A stretch of DNA of 64,000 nt. Origin: SHVO01 sp964576515. Lineage in GTDB: Bacteria > Pseudomonadota > Alphaproteobacteria > Rhodospirillales > Rhodospirillaceae. This document shows positions 50,469 to 61,261 of this stretch, one piece after another. The position numbers and the translations under genes were made by a program. The notes under the pieces were generated by a model. The model was not told the origin of the DNA. It was given only the letters and a program-made list of their open reading frames with translations, and made no database searches. Position 1 is the stretch's first letter. Each line of letters opens with the position of its first letter. The DNA is taken from NCBI GenBank assembly GCA_964576515.1, contig CAZNUW010000009.1, positions 62,001 through 126,000 on the forward strand, in the 5' to 3' direction.

Positions 50469-52745
50469 TCAGGTTCGGCGCGCCGACAGAATCGCTTGTA
50501 CGAAAAACACGACAAAGCACACCGCTCCAACGGCGAAGACAAGGTCACCCGGAACCCGCGCCCAGACGAGGCCTTCCATCAGTGGACTATGAATGACCTC
50601 CGCGCTTCGCGCATAGGCGTAGTCGCGGGTAAAGCTGGCGTAGGTCTGCACCAGACCTTGCGGAAGGAGCGACAGGAACACCATCATCCCCAGGCCGATG
50701 TTCAGGCACCAAAAGCTGATCGCCAGCAGTTTATTGTTCCACCGGCCGGCATCCGTCAGGCCCCGAAGGCAAAAGAGCATCAGCCCCAGTCCCAACATGC
50801 CGTAAACACCGAACAGGGCGGCATGCGCATGGGTGGCCGTCGTGTTCAGGCCCTGCATGTAATAGAGCGCAAGCGGCGGATTTATCAAAAATCCGAACAG
50901 CCCGGCGCCGATCATGTTCCACACCAGAACGGCGGCGAAGAACATGAACGGCCAGTGATAAACCTTCTCCCACTCCCCGACGGCGGCGTGTTGGGAACGA
51001 TTGTAGGCTTCAAATCCGACGACGAGCAACGGCACCACTTCAAGCGCCGAGAAGACACTGCCAAGCGCGATCACGCCGACCGGCGTGCCGCTGAAATATA
51101 GGTGATGGAAGGTGCCGAGCACCCCGCCGCCCAGGAATATCAAGGTGGCGATCAGGACCGATGTGGTCGCCACGGACAGGCGCACCAGCCCCATGCGGAC
51201 AAAAAGCGCCGAGACGATCGCCGTCGCGAACACCTCGAACACGCCCTCGACCCACAGATGCACAACCCACCACCGCCAGTATTCCATAATCGCGATATGG
51301 GTGTTCTGGCCGTACATCAGACCGGCGCCGAACAGCAGACCAATGGAGACCGTTGCGATCACCACCAAATAAAGGAGCGACTTTGTAGAACCCGCTTTGA
51401 AGGCCGGCCACAAGCCGCGCAGCACCAGCACGACCCACAGAAGCAATCCGATGAACAGATAGATCTGCCAAAAACGTCCGAGGTCGATGTATTCGTATCC
51501 CTGGGTTCCGAACCAATAGCTGATCGTAAGGTCCGGGATGAAACGGTTAATCGCCATCCATTCGCCGGCGAAGGAGCCGACGACGATCACCAGCAGACTC
51601 AGCCACAGAAAATTCACCCCGAACGTCTGCCACTTCGGCTCGCTGCCGCCAAGAATCGGCGCGACATAGAGCCCCGTCGCCAACCACGCCGCGGCGATCC
51701 AGAGCACGGCGAGTTGTGTATGCCATGTGCGTGTGACGGCGTAAGGCAGATACTCCATCAGGGGCAGTCCATAGAGGCCCTGACCCTCGACGGCGTAGTG
51801 AGCCGTTATGATCCCCAAGCCGATCTGGGCAAGGAACATGGCCGCCACCACGAGGAAGTATTTGAGCGTCGCGCGCATGGAAGGCGTGATGACGACGCCG
51901 TCCATGAAATCGTGCGTCGCATAACCCGTCTCGGGGACGCCGTCGCGCCGCCAGATGTCGAATTCCTTGGCATAGTACCAGACCAGCCCGCCGATGCCGC
52001 CCAGGAGCACGAAGATCGAGATGAAGGTCCACATAAAGATGGCGCCTGTCGGCGTGTTCCCGACAAGGGGTTCGTGAGGCCAATTGCTGGTGTACGTGTA
52101 GGTCTCGCCGGGCCGGTTGGTCGTGGCCGCCCACGATGTCCAGAAGAAGAAAGCGTTGAGCGCCTGCGTTTCTTGAGGCGACAACACCGCATTCATGGGC
52201 ATCGCGTACTGTTCGCGCAATACACGGCTTTGCGGCGAGCCCGCCGCGAACAGGTCCGCAAAATGGGCGGCGACGGTCGCCATCGCTTTGGCCCGCACGG
52301 GGCTGACGGTTATGGTGTCGCGCGACGGGTCGTAGGTATTGGTGCGCATTTCCTCGCGGAGCAGCGCCTGCAATCGCGCCTGCTCGGACGCCGGAAGATC
52401 GGCGTAGGCGCGTCCGCCGTCTCCACTCGCCAGAATGTCAAGCAACGCCAAGGCTTCGCGATGAAGCCAGTCCGCCGACCAATCGGGCGCGACATAGCTG
52501 CCGTGCCCCCATATCGATCCTTGCTGCATTCCGCCCGTCGACTGCCAAACGCTTTGGCCATGCTCGATGTCGGCGCGCGTATAAATGACTTGATCCGGGG
52601 CCGTAACGACCGCGGCCGGAAGAGGCGGTTTCGCGTGGTAGATCTGTTGGCCGAAATAGAGGAGCGCGCCGAACATGACGAACATGGATGCCGCGAAGAT
52701 CATCCAAAGGCGCCGGATCGGGAATTGCGCGCTGTAGGTTGTCAT
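50469..52745 (-). CDS. norB: Quinol-dependent nitric oxide reductase (qNOR)
   Basis: Single-subunit membrane enzyme that reduces 2 NO to N2O with quinol electrons, for denitrification or NO detoxification. It is 758 residues from the ATG at 52745 (MTTYSAQFPIRRLWMIF), with GGAG 8 nt upstream. The N-terminal extension (about 40-230) replaces the NorC domain and has no CxxCH haem motif. The catalytic part has about 12 helices, with ligand histidines in TRTWHTQLAVLW, LGTFHHLYFSGTP and TTATHAHAALFGVYG, and WRWWVVHLWVEGVFE. No other denitrification gene lies in the window, so NO detoxification is the simpler role. A possible NsrR half-site lies upstream. Confidence 0.95.
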   Translation of the reverse strand: MTTYSAQFPIRRLWMIFAASMFVMFGALLYFGQQIYHAKPPLPAAVVTAPDQVIYTRADIEHGQSVWQSTGGMQQGSIWGHGSYVAPDWSADWLHREALALLDILASGDGGRAYADLPASEQARLQALLREEMRTNTYDPSRDTITVSPVRAKAMATVAAHFADLFAAGSPQSRVLREQYAMPMNAVLSPQETQALNAFFFWTSWAATTNRPGETYTYTSNWPHEPLVGNTPTGAIFMWTFISIFVLLGGIGGLVWYYAKEFDIWRRDGVPETGYATHDFMDGVVITPSMRATLKYFLVVAAMFLAQIGLGIITAHYAVEGQGLYGLPLMEYLPYAVTRTWHTQLAVLWIAAAWLATGLYVAPILGGSEPKWQTFGVNFLWLSLLVIVVGSFAGEWMAINRFIPDLTISYWFGTQGYEYIDLGRFWQIYLFIGLLLWVVLVLRGLWPAFKAGSTKSLLYLVVIATVSIGLLFGAGLMYGQNTHIAIMEYWRWWVVHLWVEGVFEVFATAIVSALFVRMGLVRLSVATTSVLIATLIFLGGGVLGTFHHLYFSGTPVGVIALGSVFSALEVVPLLVVGFEAYNRSQHAAVGEWEKVYHWPFMFFAAVLVWNMIGAGLFGFLINPPLALYYMQGLNTTATHAHAALFGVYGMLGLGLMLFCLRGLTDAGRWNNKLLAISFWCLNIGLGMMVFLSLLPQGLVQTYASFTRDYAYARSAEVIHSPLMEGLVWARVPGDLVFAVGAVCFVVFFVQAILSARRT

Positions 52746-52790
52746 AAGCCCCACTCCACGGCATTGCCGAGCGTGCGCGCCCCCGCGCAC

Positions 52791-52800
52791 GATGCATCTT
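52791..52800 (-). promoter_or_regulatory. Possible NsrR half-site upstream of norB
   Basis: AAGATGCATC on the minus strand, 46 nt upstream of the norB ATG, equals one arm of the NsrR consensus (AAGATGCATTT...). The second arm is not evident. Upstream, TTGAAG-N17-TAGTCT could be the promoter, placing the half-site just after the start. Confidence 0.3.
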
Positions 52801-52915
52801 GCGTCCGCTCAGACCAGACTATCTTCTGCGCGCGGAAACTTCAAAACAAACATGAGACGGACGTGCGCGACAACGTCGCACGTCACGCGCGGATCAAGCT
52901 GTTCAACCTGCGATG

Positions 52916-54277
52916 TTAGGCGGCGGCAGCCTTGATCGCGTCGACAAGGTCGCTCACCACGGTATCGACTTCGGCGGCGTCGTCGCCTTCGGCCATGACG
53001 CGGATCAGGGGTTCGGTGCCGGATTTGCGGATAAGGAGCCGGCCGCGGCCGTTGAGGCGCTGTTCGCACGCGGTGATGAGCTGGCGGACGGCGCCTTTCT
53101 CCAGGACCGCGTCGGCGCTGGCGCCTTCCGCCAGGCGCACGTTGCGCAGGAGTTGGGGGACAGGCGCGAACAGGCGCAGCGTCTCGCTGGCGGGACGCCC
53201 CGCCGTGACGAGCGCGGCGAGCACCTGAAGCGCGGCGATGACGCCGTCGCCCGTGGTGGCGTGCTGGCCCATGATGATGTGGCCGGACTGCTCGCCGCCC
53301 AGGTTGCAGCCGTGCTCGCGCATGTATTCGACGACGTAGCGGTCGCCGACCTTGGTGCGCACGAGCGGCAGGCCCAGGGTCTTGAGATAACGTTCGAGGC
53401 CCAAGTTGCTCATGACGGTCGCCACGACAGCGCCGCCGGTCAGTTGCCGCGTTTTTTGCCAATGGTCCGCGATGAGGGCCAGCACCTGATCCCCGTCGAT
53501 CATGCCCCCCTTCTCGTCGCAGAACAGAACGCGGTCGGCATCGCCGTCGAGCGCCAAGCCAAGATGCGCGTTGTGCTTCTTCACCAGCGCGCAGAGTTCT
53601 TCCGGGTGCAGCGAACCGCAGGCCTTGTTGATGTTGAAGCCGTCCGGCGCGACGCCGACGGAGATCACTTCGGCGCCCAATTCCCAGAACACGGTGGGCG
53701 CGACCTTGTAGGCGGCGCCGTTGGCGCAATCGACCACGATCTTGAGGCCGTCGAGACGCAGCCCGCGCGGGAACGTGGTCTTGGCGTATTCGATATAACG
53801 GCCTTGCGCGTCCTCAAGGCGTTTCGCGCGGCCCAAACGGTCGGGCGCGGCGCGCACGCTCTCGAACCCTTCCTCCATCAACGCTTCGATCTCGGCTTCG
53901 ATCTCGTCGGACAGCTTGTAGCCGTCCGGACCAAATAGTTTGATCCCGTTGTCGTGATAAGGGTTGTGCGAGGCGGAAATCATGACGCCGATGTCGCAGC
54001 GCATGGAGCGCGTGAGCATGGCCACGCCCGGCGTCGGGATCGGGCCGACGAGGATCACGTCCATGCCCATGGAGACGAAGCCGGCGGTGAGCGCGGGTTC
54101 AAGCATATAGCCGGAGATGCGGGTGTCCTTGCCGATGATCACCGTGTGGCGGCGGTCGCCCGCGGTGAACCGCCGGCCCGCGGCCATGCCCAACCGCATG
54201 GCGGTTTCCGGGGTCATGGGTTCCACATTCGCGCGCCCGCGAACGCCGTCGGTGCCGAACAACTTACGTACCGTCAT
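52916..54277 (-). CDS. glmM: Phosphoglucosamine mutase
   Basis: Interconverts glucosamine-6-phosphate and glucosamine-1-phosphate for peptidoglycan and lipopolysaccharide precursors. It is 453 residues from the ATG at 54277 (MTVRKLFGTDGVRGRAN), with AAGGGA 7 nt upstream; an adjoining in-frame TTG is ignored. The phosphoserine is S103 in MISASHNPYHDNG, the metal loop is LALDGDADRVLF, and the sugar loop and C-terminal phosphate site read GGEQSGHIIM and IRKSGTEPLIRVMAE. It usually sits next to folP; here a 3.5-kb low-G+C islet separates the two. Confidence 0.98.
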   Translation of the reverse strand: MTVRKLFGTDGVRGRANVEPMTPETAMRLGMAAGRRFTAGDRRHTVIIGKDTRISGYMLEPALTAGFVSMGMDVILVGPIPTPGVAMLTRSMRCDIGVMISASHNPYHDNGIKLFGPDGYKLSDEIEAEIEALMEEGFESVRAAPDRLGRAKRLEDAQGRYIEYAKTTFPRGLRLDGLKIVVDCANGAAYKVAPTVFWELGAEVISVGVAPDGFNINKACGSLHPEELCALVKKHNAHLGLALDGDADRVLFCDEKGGMIDGDQVLALIADHWQKTRQLTGGAVVATVMSNLGLERYLKTLGLPLVRTKVGDRYVVEYMREHGCNLGGEQSGHIIMGQHATTGDGVIAALQVLAALVTAGRPASETLRLFAPVPQLLRNVRLAEGASADAVLEKGAVRQLITACEQRLNGRGRLLIRKSGTEPLIRVMAEGDDAAEVDTVVSDLVDAIKAAAA

Positions 54278-54466
54278 CAAGAAGTCCCTTCGTCAGTCGC
54301 CGTCGATATGAAGGCTCTGGGCGGCAAATGCAACCGCGCGCCACACTTTTTCCTTAACGAACTTCGAAGCTCGGACGTTGTGAGTGTAGCGCGCACCGCC
54401 TTGCGGCGGAATTGACATGTTATTTCAGGAGCATCGATTGCGCGTCTGGAATGCTGGCAGACTGAC

Positions 54467-56896
54467 CTATGATTGCCAGGTCGGTGGCCAGGAGAGCGAA
54501 AGTTCGCCAATCCCGGCATCGTTGGTCAGGCGGATATGCAAAACACCCTCGGTTTCGGGGAAACCCGATGGGAGGTTGTAATAGATATGGCGGTCGGTCG
54601 GCTGACGGCCAAAATCGATTTCAGGGCCAGCAACTGCGATACCCTGGCTGACATTGAGGGCAATCGCCACAGTGGTGGGCAAGCCCATCGCATTGCCACG
54701 GATCGCAAGGCAATACGGATTGTTGGGGCGGCGGATTGGAATAGCATCGTGGATAAGCGGGGCCGCCGTAAGAGGAACGACAATTTCCCGTTCCTCGCCC
54801 TTCACATATTCGTCGTCATATCCCTCATCGACGACAAGCCGGTAGAAAATACGTTGGCCAGGCACGAGCCCCACTATTTCTTCCGAAATCGTAACGGGTT
54901 CACCGTCGTTGGTGAAAACCCCGCCGCTCCCATAAACCTCCAGTCCTTCTAGACCACAGCGCCCTTCTGTATGGCCGGAAAGTATCTGCAGACGGAGCGA
55001 GACATATTCGCATGCGGAGTTCGTTTCGACGTAGCTGTAGGGTTGTGCAAGCATGTCCGAACTCATGTCCGGCACGTGGGCTTCCGCTATGAGCTCCCAA
55101 GCGCCTGTTGAAGCATTCTTGCCCAAAAGCATGACATCCTTCGACGGGAAGTAGGGATGCTGATTGAATTGAACGCCCGTGACTCGAGATCGCTCACGTA
55201 ACAGCCATTCGAACTCCAGCGGAAATTTGGGTGTCTCGGCGCTTGTCCATAACGCGTCATCATATCCCCTGGATCCCGCTGTGATACATGTGGGGTCACG
55301 CATTTCGGAATCCGGCCAGGCCACCAAGCGTGCGCCGGAAGCGGGCGACAGGATCGAGTGATCGCGATATTCCGCACTCACCTCGGCTATATGAAGGTCG
55401 CCTGTGGGTGGGTCGCGCTCGTCACCGTACAAAAAAATGAGGACGAATGCATCATTGCACTCGGACAACGTCTCGTGAAGGGGGAGGCGCCGATAGCGGT
55501 TCGCTCGGTCGCCCTGCTCAATAGGATTGTTCCCGGTATACGTCCACATCGATGGATCGTTCGGTAACGTGAGGGTGACGTCACGCAACATGCCGTCGTT
55601 TGCAAACACCGCATCAGGAAACGGCTGACCGGTGAGACACCATTGCGACCAAAATCGCCCCAACGGGTCCTCGGCGCGGTGGGTGACCCACAACGTGAGA
55701 GTCGAGCCGCGCTGTGCGAGACCGGCGCTTCCAATTTTAAAGGATATCCGCGCATCGCGTAGATCGGTCCGCCCACCGGCAACATTGAGTGTGGGCTGCT
55801 CCCCTTCACTGACACCCCAACGCCAATTAAATGGCATCTCATGGGAGCCGACACCCGTCAGCTGATTTCTGTCCTTCGCAAACGGCCCGATAAGCGCGAG
55901 CGACCAATCCCGTTCACCTTTCGCAGGTGCCCCGCTAATTGGTGCGATCCATCCCACCCTGGTTGACCTTGGAACCCAGTGATCGAAATGTCGCGCGGCG
56001 CGATCACGAACACGGCCAGTGCGGGGTGGCGGACACGCTCGCCACGGCGAATTCAAACTCAGTGATTCCGGTGTCGCACCATACTCAAAGCGGTATCGCC
56101 CGCCGACACCAGTGGTTGTCATAACTCCAGAAAAACATGCCCCAGAAACGCCGATAGAACATGCATTCAACGTCTTTGCTGTCGCGGGCAGATAGGCTGG
56201 CGCAATACCATCAATTGCAGCTCTTGTTTCGCGAGACTCTCCGCTTTCGGATACAAGGCAATACCGATATACCGTGCCAGGCAGCATTTCGGGCGCTACT
56301 GCTTCAAAATATCGATAGCCGCTTCGCGATATCTCTCGAACCGTCGGAGAAACGCGAACGACGGCACCGGCACGCGTTAGCTCGAAGACCGGCGCATCGT
56401 CGCCGGGCGCAGCCGCACCACGCAGCAACACCTCACCTTCATCCGAAACGGTTGACCTCCATACGACAAATTTGTCTGCGCTATTGAGCGCCTGAACATA
56501 TCTCTCCCGCTCGGTTTTCCGCAAAGCGGAGGCTATATCCTCGGCCGCACCAAACAGACTTGTGTGATCGTGCCGCGGTCGATAATCGAACACCCTGTTA
56601 CGAAATTTCTTCAAATAACGCGAGTAAAGGTCTCCGGCTTCCTGGTTCCTATTACGCGCCAACAGCGCAAAAGTCAGATACTCGATCGAACGACCAGAAA
56701 GTTCTTCACGCCGATCAAGTTCCAAACCGATGTCGATGATTGTCGACGACCTTCCAACCTCCTCCGCGACACTCATCAATACGCGCAGTTCGGCACCATC
56801 AAATCCGCTCAGATCATCCACGGTACCGCGCTCGCGAATAACGTCCACCGCCTTCTGAAGCGAAGGGTTAACGAATTCGGCGGAAGAGCCTTGCAT
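54467..56896 (-). CDS. Unrecognised 809-aa multi-domain beta-rich protein
   Basis: No named family recognised as a whole, and no signal peptide or membrane segment is seen. By eye: a helical N-terminus (1-135) with ELRVLMSVAEEVGRSSTIID; a fibronectin-III-like segment (about 140-235: ADKFVVWRST...MLPGTVYRYCLVSESG); a large beta-rich central region (about 250-515); an F5/8-type C (discoidin)-like region (about 540-675: SRVTGVQFNQHPYFPSKDVM, ending CGLEGLEVYGSGG); another fibronectin-like stretch (ISEEIVGLVPGQRIFYRLVV); and a beta C-terminus. The base composition is clearly lower in G+C than in neighbouring genes. Its ATG overlaps the stop of the methyltransferase gene (TAATG). Glycan binding or surface modification is a guess. 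Confidence 0.6.
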   Translation of the reverse strand: MQGSSAEFVNPSLQKAVDVIRERGTVDDLSGFDGAELRVLMSVAEEVGRSSTIIDIGLELDRREELSGRSIEYLTFALLARNRNQEAGDLYSRYLKKFRNRVFDYRPRHDHTSLFGAAEDIASALRKTERERYVQALNSADKFVVWRSTVSDEGEVLLRGAAAPGDDAPVFELTRAGAVVRVSPTVREISRSGYRYFEAVAPEMLPGTVYRYCLVSESGESRETRAAIDGIAPAYLPATAKTLNACSIGVSGACFSGVMTTTGVGGRYRFEYGATPESLSLNSPWRACPPPRTGRVRDRAARHFDHWVPRSTRVGWIAPISGAPAKGERDWSLALIGPFAKDRNQLTGVGSHEMPFNWRWGVSEGEQPTLNVAGGRTDLRDARISFKIGSAGLAQRGSTLTLWVTHRAEDPLGRFWSQWCLTGQPFPDAVFANDGMLRDVTLTLPNDPSMWTYTGNNPIEQGDRANRYRRLPLHETLSECNDAFVLIFLYGDERDPPTGDLHIAEVSAEYRDHSILSPASGARLVAWPDSEMRDPTCITAGSRGYDDALWTSAETPKFPLEFEWLLRERSRVTGVQFNQHPYFPSKDVMLLGKNASTGAWELIAEAHVPDMSSDMLAQPYSYVETNSACEYVSLRLQILSGHTEGRCGLEGLEVYGSGGVFTNDGEPVTISEEIVGLVPGQRIFYRLVVDEGYDDEYVKGEEREIVVPLTAAPLIHDAIPIRRPNNPYCLAIRGNAMGLPTTVAIALNVSQGIAVAGPEIDFGRQPTDRHIYYNLPSGFPETEGVLHIRLTNDAGIGELSLSWPPTWQS

Positions 56897-57912
56897 TAGC
56901 CCACAACCTTTCGAAATCGCGCAAGGCTCACAGTACTCAACATTGTCTTTCCGGCGATATCAGGAACCACTTCGTCAATCACTATGCGCCCCGCTTTTTG
57001 GAGATCCTGAACGCCTTCCCAGAAATTTTGGGCGATGCCGTATGACTGCGCTTGCTGGAGCGTAAAACCAGGCTTGGCGGACATTTCATTCGCGAGTGAG
57101 AAGCTGAACGGCTCAATGAGGACGAACGTCACGTTCTCGAGCGCATCCAAAAGTCTCTCAAAAAACGCGAGAGGGAATGGATTGACGTAGACCATTACAA
57201 ACTGACTAAACACCAGCACGTTGCGCTTGCACTTCAGAAAACTAAAATCAGGATTGCTAATATCCAGATCGACACCGTGCAGATTTTTAAGACTGAGCAT
57301 ATCGGCAAACTCTGCAAGACTGCGCAGACCATGCAGCGCTATTTCACCCCCAAAGAATTGAATGTGAGAATAAGGATTGCGGGCCGCAAGCTCTGCAATA
57401 CTATCGCCCAAACCGGCGCCGATCTCAAAAACGGCGTCAAAATCCGCCCGAAGGGTTTTTGTCAGAATTTGCTGGATCACAAAGTGATGGAAGGCAAGGC
57501 ACATATCCCGACGCACGAGCATCTGTTGGCCCATGTAGTAACGCACGACCATATCGTGGCCGTAGACCTGGCGCAGCCCCATCTGAGCCGCTTTGCGCGG
57601 TGAAAGAGCTGATTCGCTATCCAGTGCACGCAGCGTTTCGATAACGTGAAAAAAATTATCTCGTCCGCTCTCACGCTCAGCCCGAATGCGGTCGAGCGAA
57701 GACTTGTAGTCGATGTAGCGGTATCGAACCTGAGCGTTTGCAACGACTACACTCCCATCCCCGAGTTCCATAACAGGCATGAAGCCAGCCTCAATAGACG
57801 GACCTTGAATTTTGAAACTGCCCCGCATGACATGCGTAACGATTTCATCAACAGGCGCATTCAACGCCTTGGCGATCTCCGTCGCAAAATTTTGAAGATT
57901 TAGAATCGTCAC
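56896..57912 (-). CDS. Class I SAM-dependent methyltransferase-like protein (possible sugar O-methyltransferase)
   Basis: 338 residues from a GTG at 57912, chosen because AAGGTG lies 4-6 nt upstream; an ATG at 58011 would add 33 residues without support. The SAM-binding loop is FDAVFEIGAGLGDSIAELAA (about 159-178), followed by HGVDLDISNPDF as the second-strand acidic region and NVLVFSQFVMVYVNPFP. The general layout, with a helical N-terminal part and central Rossmann domain, resembles putative sugar O-methyltransferases found with surface-glycan genes. The local G+C is about 40-45%, far below the flanks. The stop overlaps the start of the 809-aa gene. Confidence 0.65.
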   Translation of the reverse strand: MTILNLQNFATEIAKALNAPVDEIVTHVMRGSFKIQGPSIEAGFMPVMELGDGSVVVANAQVRYRYIDYKSSLDRIRAERESGRDNFFHVIETLRALDSESALSPRKAAQMGLRQVYGHDMVVRYYMGQQMLVRRDMCLAFHHFVIQQILTKTLRADFDAVFEIGAGLGDSIAELAARNPYSHIQFFGGEIALHGLRSLAEFADMLSLKNLHGVDLDISNPDFSFLKCKRNVLVFSQFVMVYVNPFPLAFFERLLDALENVTFVLIEPFSFSLANEMSAKPGFTLQQAQSYGIAQNFWEGVQDLQKAGRIVIDEVVPDIAGKTMLSTVSLARFRKVVG

Positions 57913-58027
57913 GCCACACCTTTTATACCGGTCATCCCGCCAACTGGTTTTCACATTACAGCGTTCGTCTCGGCCGTATGTCCACACTGATCTGTTCGCG
58001 CGTACTTCCAAAATCGCGCTGCAAGAT

Positions 58028-59059
58028 TCAACTCCCCCTCGTCATGCGCCGCGCGACCGCAAGGGCTTGGCGGGTTTCGGCGACGTCATGGACGCGCACG
58101 ATCCGCGCGCCTTGGGCGACCCCGTGCAAGGCCGCGGCCAGAGAGCCGGCAAGGCGCGCGCCCGCGTCCTCGCCTCGGCTCATGCGCCCGATAAAGCTTT
58201 TGCGCGAGACGCCCAAGGCCACGGCGCAGCCCAACGCGCGGTAGAGCGCGAGGTGATCGAGGATCTGGGCGTTGTGGGTGTCGTTCTTGCCGAAGCCGAT
58301 GCCGGGATCGACGGCGATGCGGTCCCGCGCGATCCCGGCCGTCCCGCAGGCGGCGATACGCGCCTGGAGATAGTCGAACACATCGCCCGGCGCCCAGTCA
58401 TAGGTGGGGTCGGCCTGCATGGTCTGGGGCTCGCCTTGCATGTGCATGAGCATGACGCATGCGTCCGTGCGCGCGACCGCGGCGAGACTCCCCTCGCCCT
58501 CCAGAGCGGTGACGTCGTTGACGATGCGCGCACCCGCATCGAGCGCGGCCGCCATGACGGCCGCGTGGCGCGTGTCGATGGAGACAAGCGCGCCTTCGCT
58601 TGCCAAAGCGCGGACCACGGGCACAACACGCGCGATTTCATCTTGGATCGACACCGGCGCGGCGCCGGGGCGCGTGGACTCCCCGCCGAGGTCGATGATG
58701 GCGGCCCCTTCGGCGATCAGCGCGCGGCCGTGCGCAATCGCGGCATCCGCGGCATGAAACTTGCCGCCATCGGAGAAACTGTCCGGCGTGACATTGACCA
58801 CGCCCATCAGGATAGGATCTCGAAGGGAGAGGCCCGCGAAGGTTTTGGGCGCCGCCGCGTAGGCTCGCAGCCAGGGTTCCGCGCCGGTTGACGCGTCGTT
58901 CGCGAGCAACATCCGCTGAACCGCGCCACCGGTGAGTTCAAGGGCCGTAAATGCGGCGTCATCGCCCAGCGGGCGGGCGCGGCCCGTCGCAAGCGCATCA
59001 CGCGCGGCGGCGCCGGTCAGAAGACCGCGTGGGGTGACGTATGGGGCCGAGAGAATCAT
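58028..59059 (-). CDS. folP: Dihydropteroate synthase
   Basis: Joins p-aminobenzoate and the pterin pyrophosphate in folate synthesis; target of sulfonamides. It is 343 residues from the ATG at 59059 (MILSAPYVTPRGLLTG); longer in-frame readings enter the ftsH 3' region. An alphaproteobacterial N-terminal extension (about 1-75) precedes the TIM barrel. Signatures are MGVVNVTPDSFSDGGKF and IDLGGESTRPGAAPV, with VSRKSFIGRM near the C-terminus. The ribosome-binding site is weak. It follows ftsH after a terminator. The usual next gene, glmM, is displaced by the islet. Confidence 0.95.
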   Translation of the reverse strand: MILSAPYVTPRGLLTGAAARDALATGRARPLGDDAAFTALELTGGAVQRMLLANDASTGAEPWLRAYAAAPKTFAGLSLRDPILMGVVNVTPDSFSDGGKFHAADAAIAHGRALIAEGAAIIDLGGESTRPGAAPVSIQDEIARVVPVVRALASEGALVSIDTRHAAVMAAALDAGARIVNDVTALEGEGSLAAVARTDACVMLMHMQGEPQTMQADPTYDWAPGDVFDYLQARIAACGTAGIARDRIAVDPGIGFGKNDTHNAQILDHLALYRALGCAVALGVSRKSFIGRMSRGEDAGARLAGSLAAALHGVAQGARIVRVHDVAETRQALAVARRMTRGS

Positions 59060-59102
59060 AGACGGAGTTTGCCGTGGGACGGAGGAAACAAAAAGCCCCT
59101 CG

Positions 59103-59123
59103 CCCTCTCCCCAAAGGAGAGGG
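59103..59123. repeat. REP-like palindrome (CCCTCTCC family)
   Basis: CCCTCTCC-CCAAA-GGAGAGGG between ftsH and folP, next to the ftsH terminator. Same family as the units at 5218-5316 and 16973-16993; all three sites lie in intergenic DNA. Confidence 0.75.
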
Positions 59124-59131
59124 GTCAAACG

Positions 59132-59161
59132 AAAAGGCCCGATCTTGAGATCGGGCCTTTT
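59132..59161 (-). terminator. Rho-independent terminator of ftsH
   Basis: Perfect 13-bp stem AAAAGGCCCGATC / GATCGGGCCTTTT with a 4-nt loop, 16 nt after the ftsH stop. A-tracts before and T-tracts after the stem give a U-run on both strands. Confidence 0.93.
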
Positions 59162-59177
59162 GTGATGTGTGCGTGTT

Positions 59178-61109
<1,932 letters not shown>

Positions 61110-61130
61110 AACGGCCCTCTTACGCGTTAG

Positions 61131-61154
61131 CCCGGGATCCCTCGGGAACCCGGG
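61131..61154 (-). promoter_or_regulatory. Stable hairpin in the ftsH 5' leader
   Basis: CCCGGG-A-TCCC-TC-GGGA-A-CCCGGG folds into a near-perfect stem (one A/A mismatch). Its edge lies 21 nt upstream of the ftsH start codon. In a heat-induced mRNA with a TTG start it could modulate translation; this is inference. Confidence 0.5.
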
Positions 61155-61191
61155 TGGTGGTCTCTCAAAACTGGAGGCACCTCACCTTTTT

Positions 61192-61219
61192 AGATAGTGC
61201 GCCCAGCGGTCTTGGCAAG
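61192..61219 (-). promoter_or_regulatory. RpoH-like heat-shock promoter of ftsH
   Basis: CTTG (61219-61216), 17 nt, then ACTATCT (61198-61192). It fits the alphaproteobacterial RpoH consensus except for the first base of the -10 element and the trailing G. It lies about 83 nt upstream of the start codon. Confidence 0.55.
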
Positions 61220-61261
61220 CAAAGCGTTAATCCCGAATAGCGCGAATACCTGGCGGAAGTG

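Noticed and set aside
58803..59128. folP start at 59128
   Set aside because: The extra 23 residues lie in a REP-like palindrome next to the ftsH terminator and have no family support.
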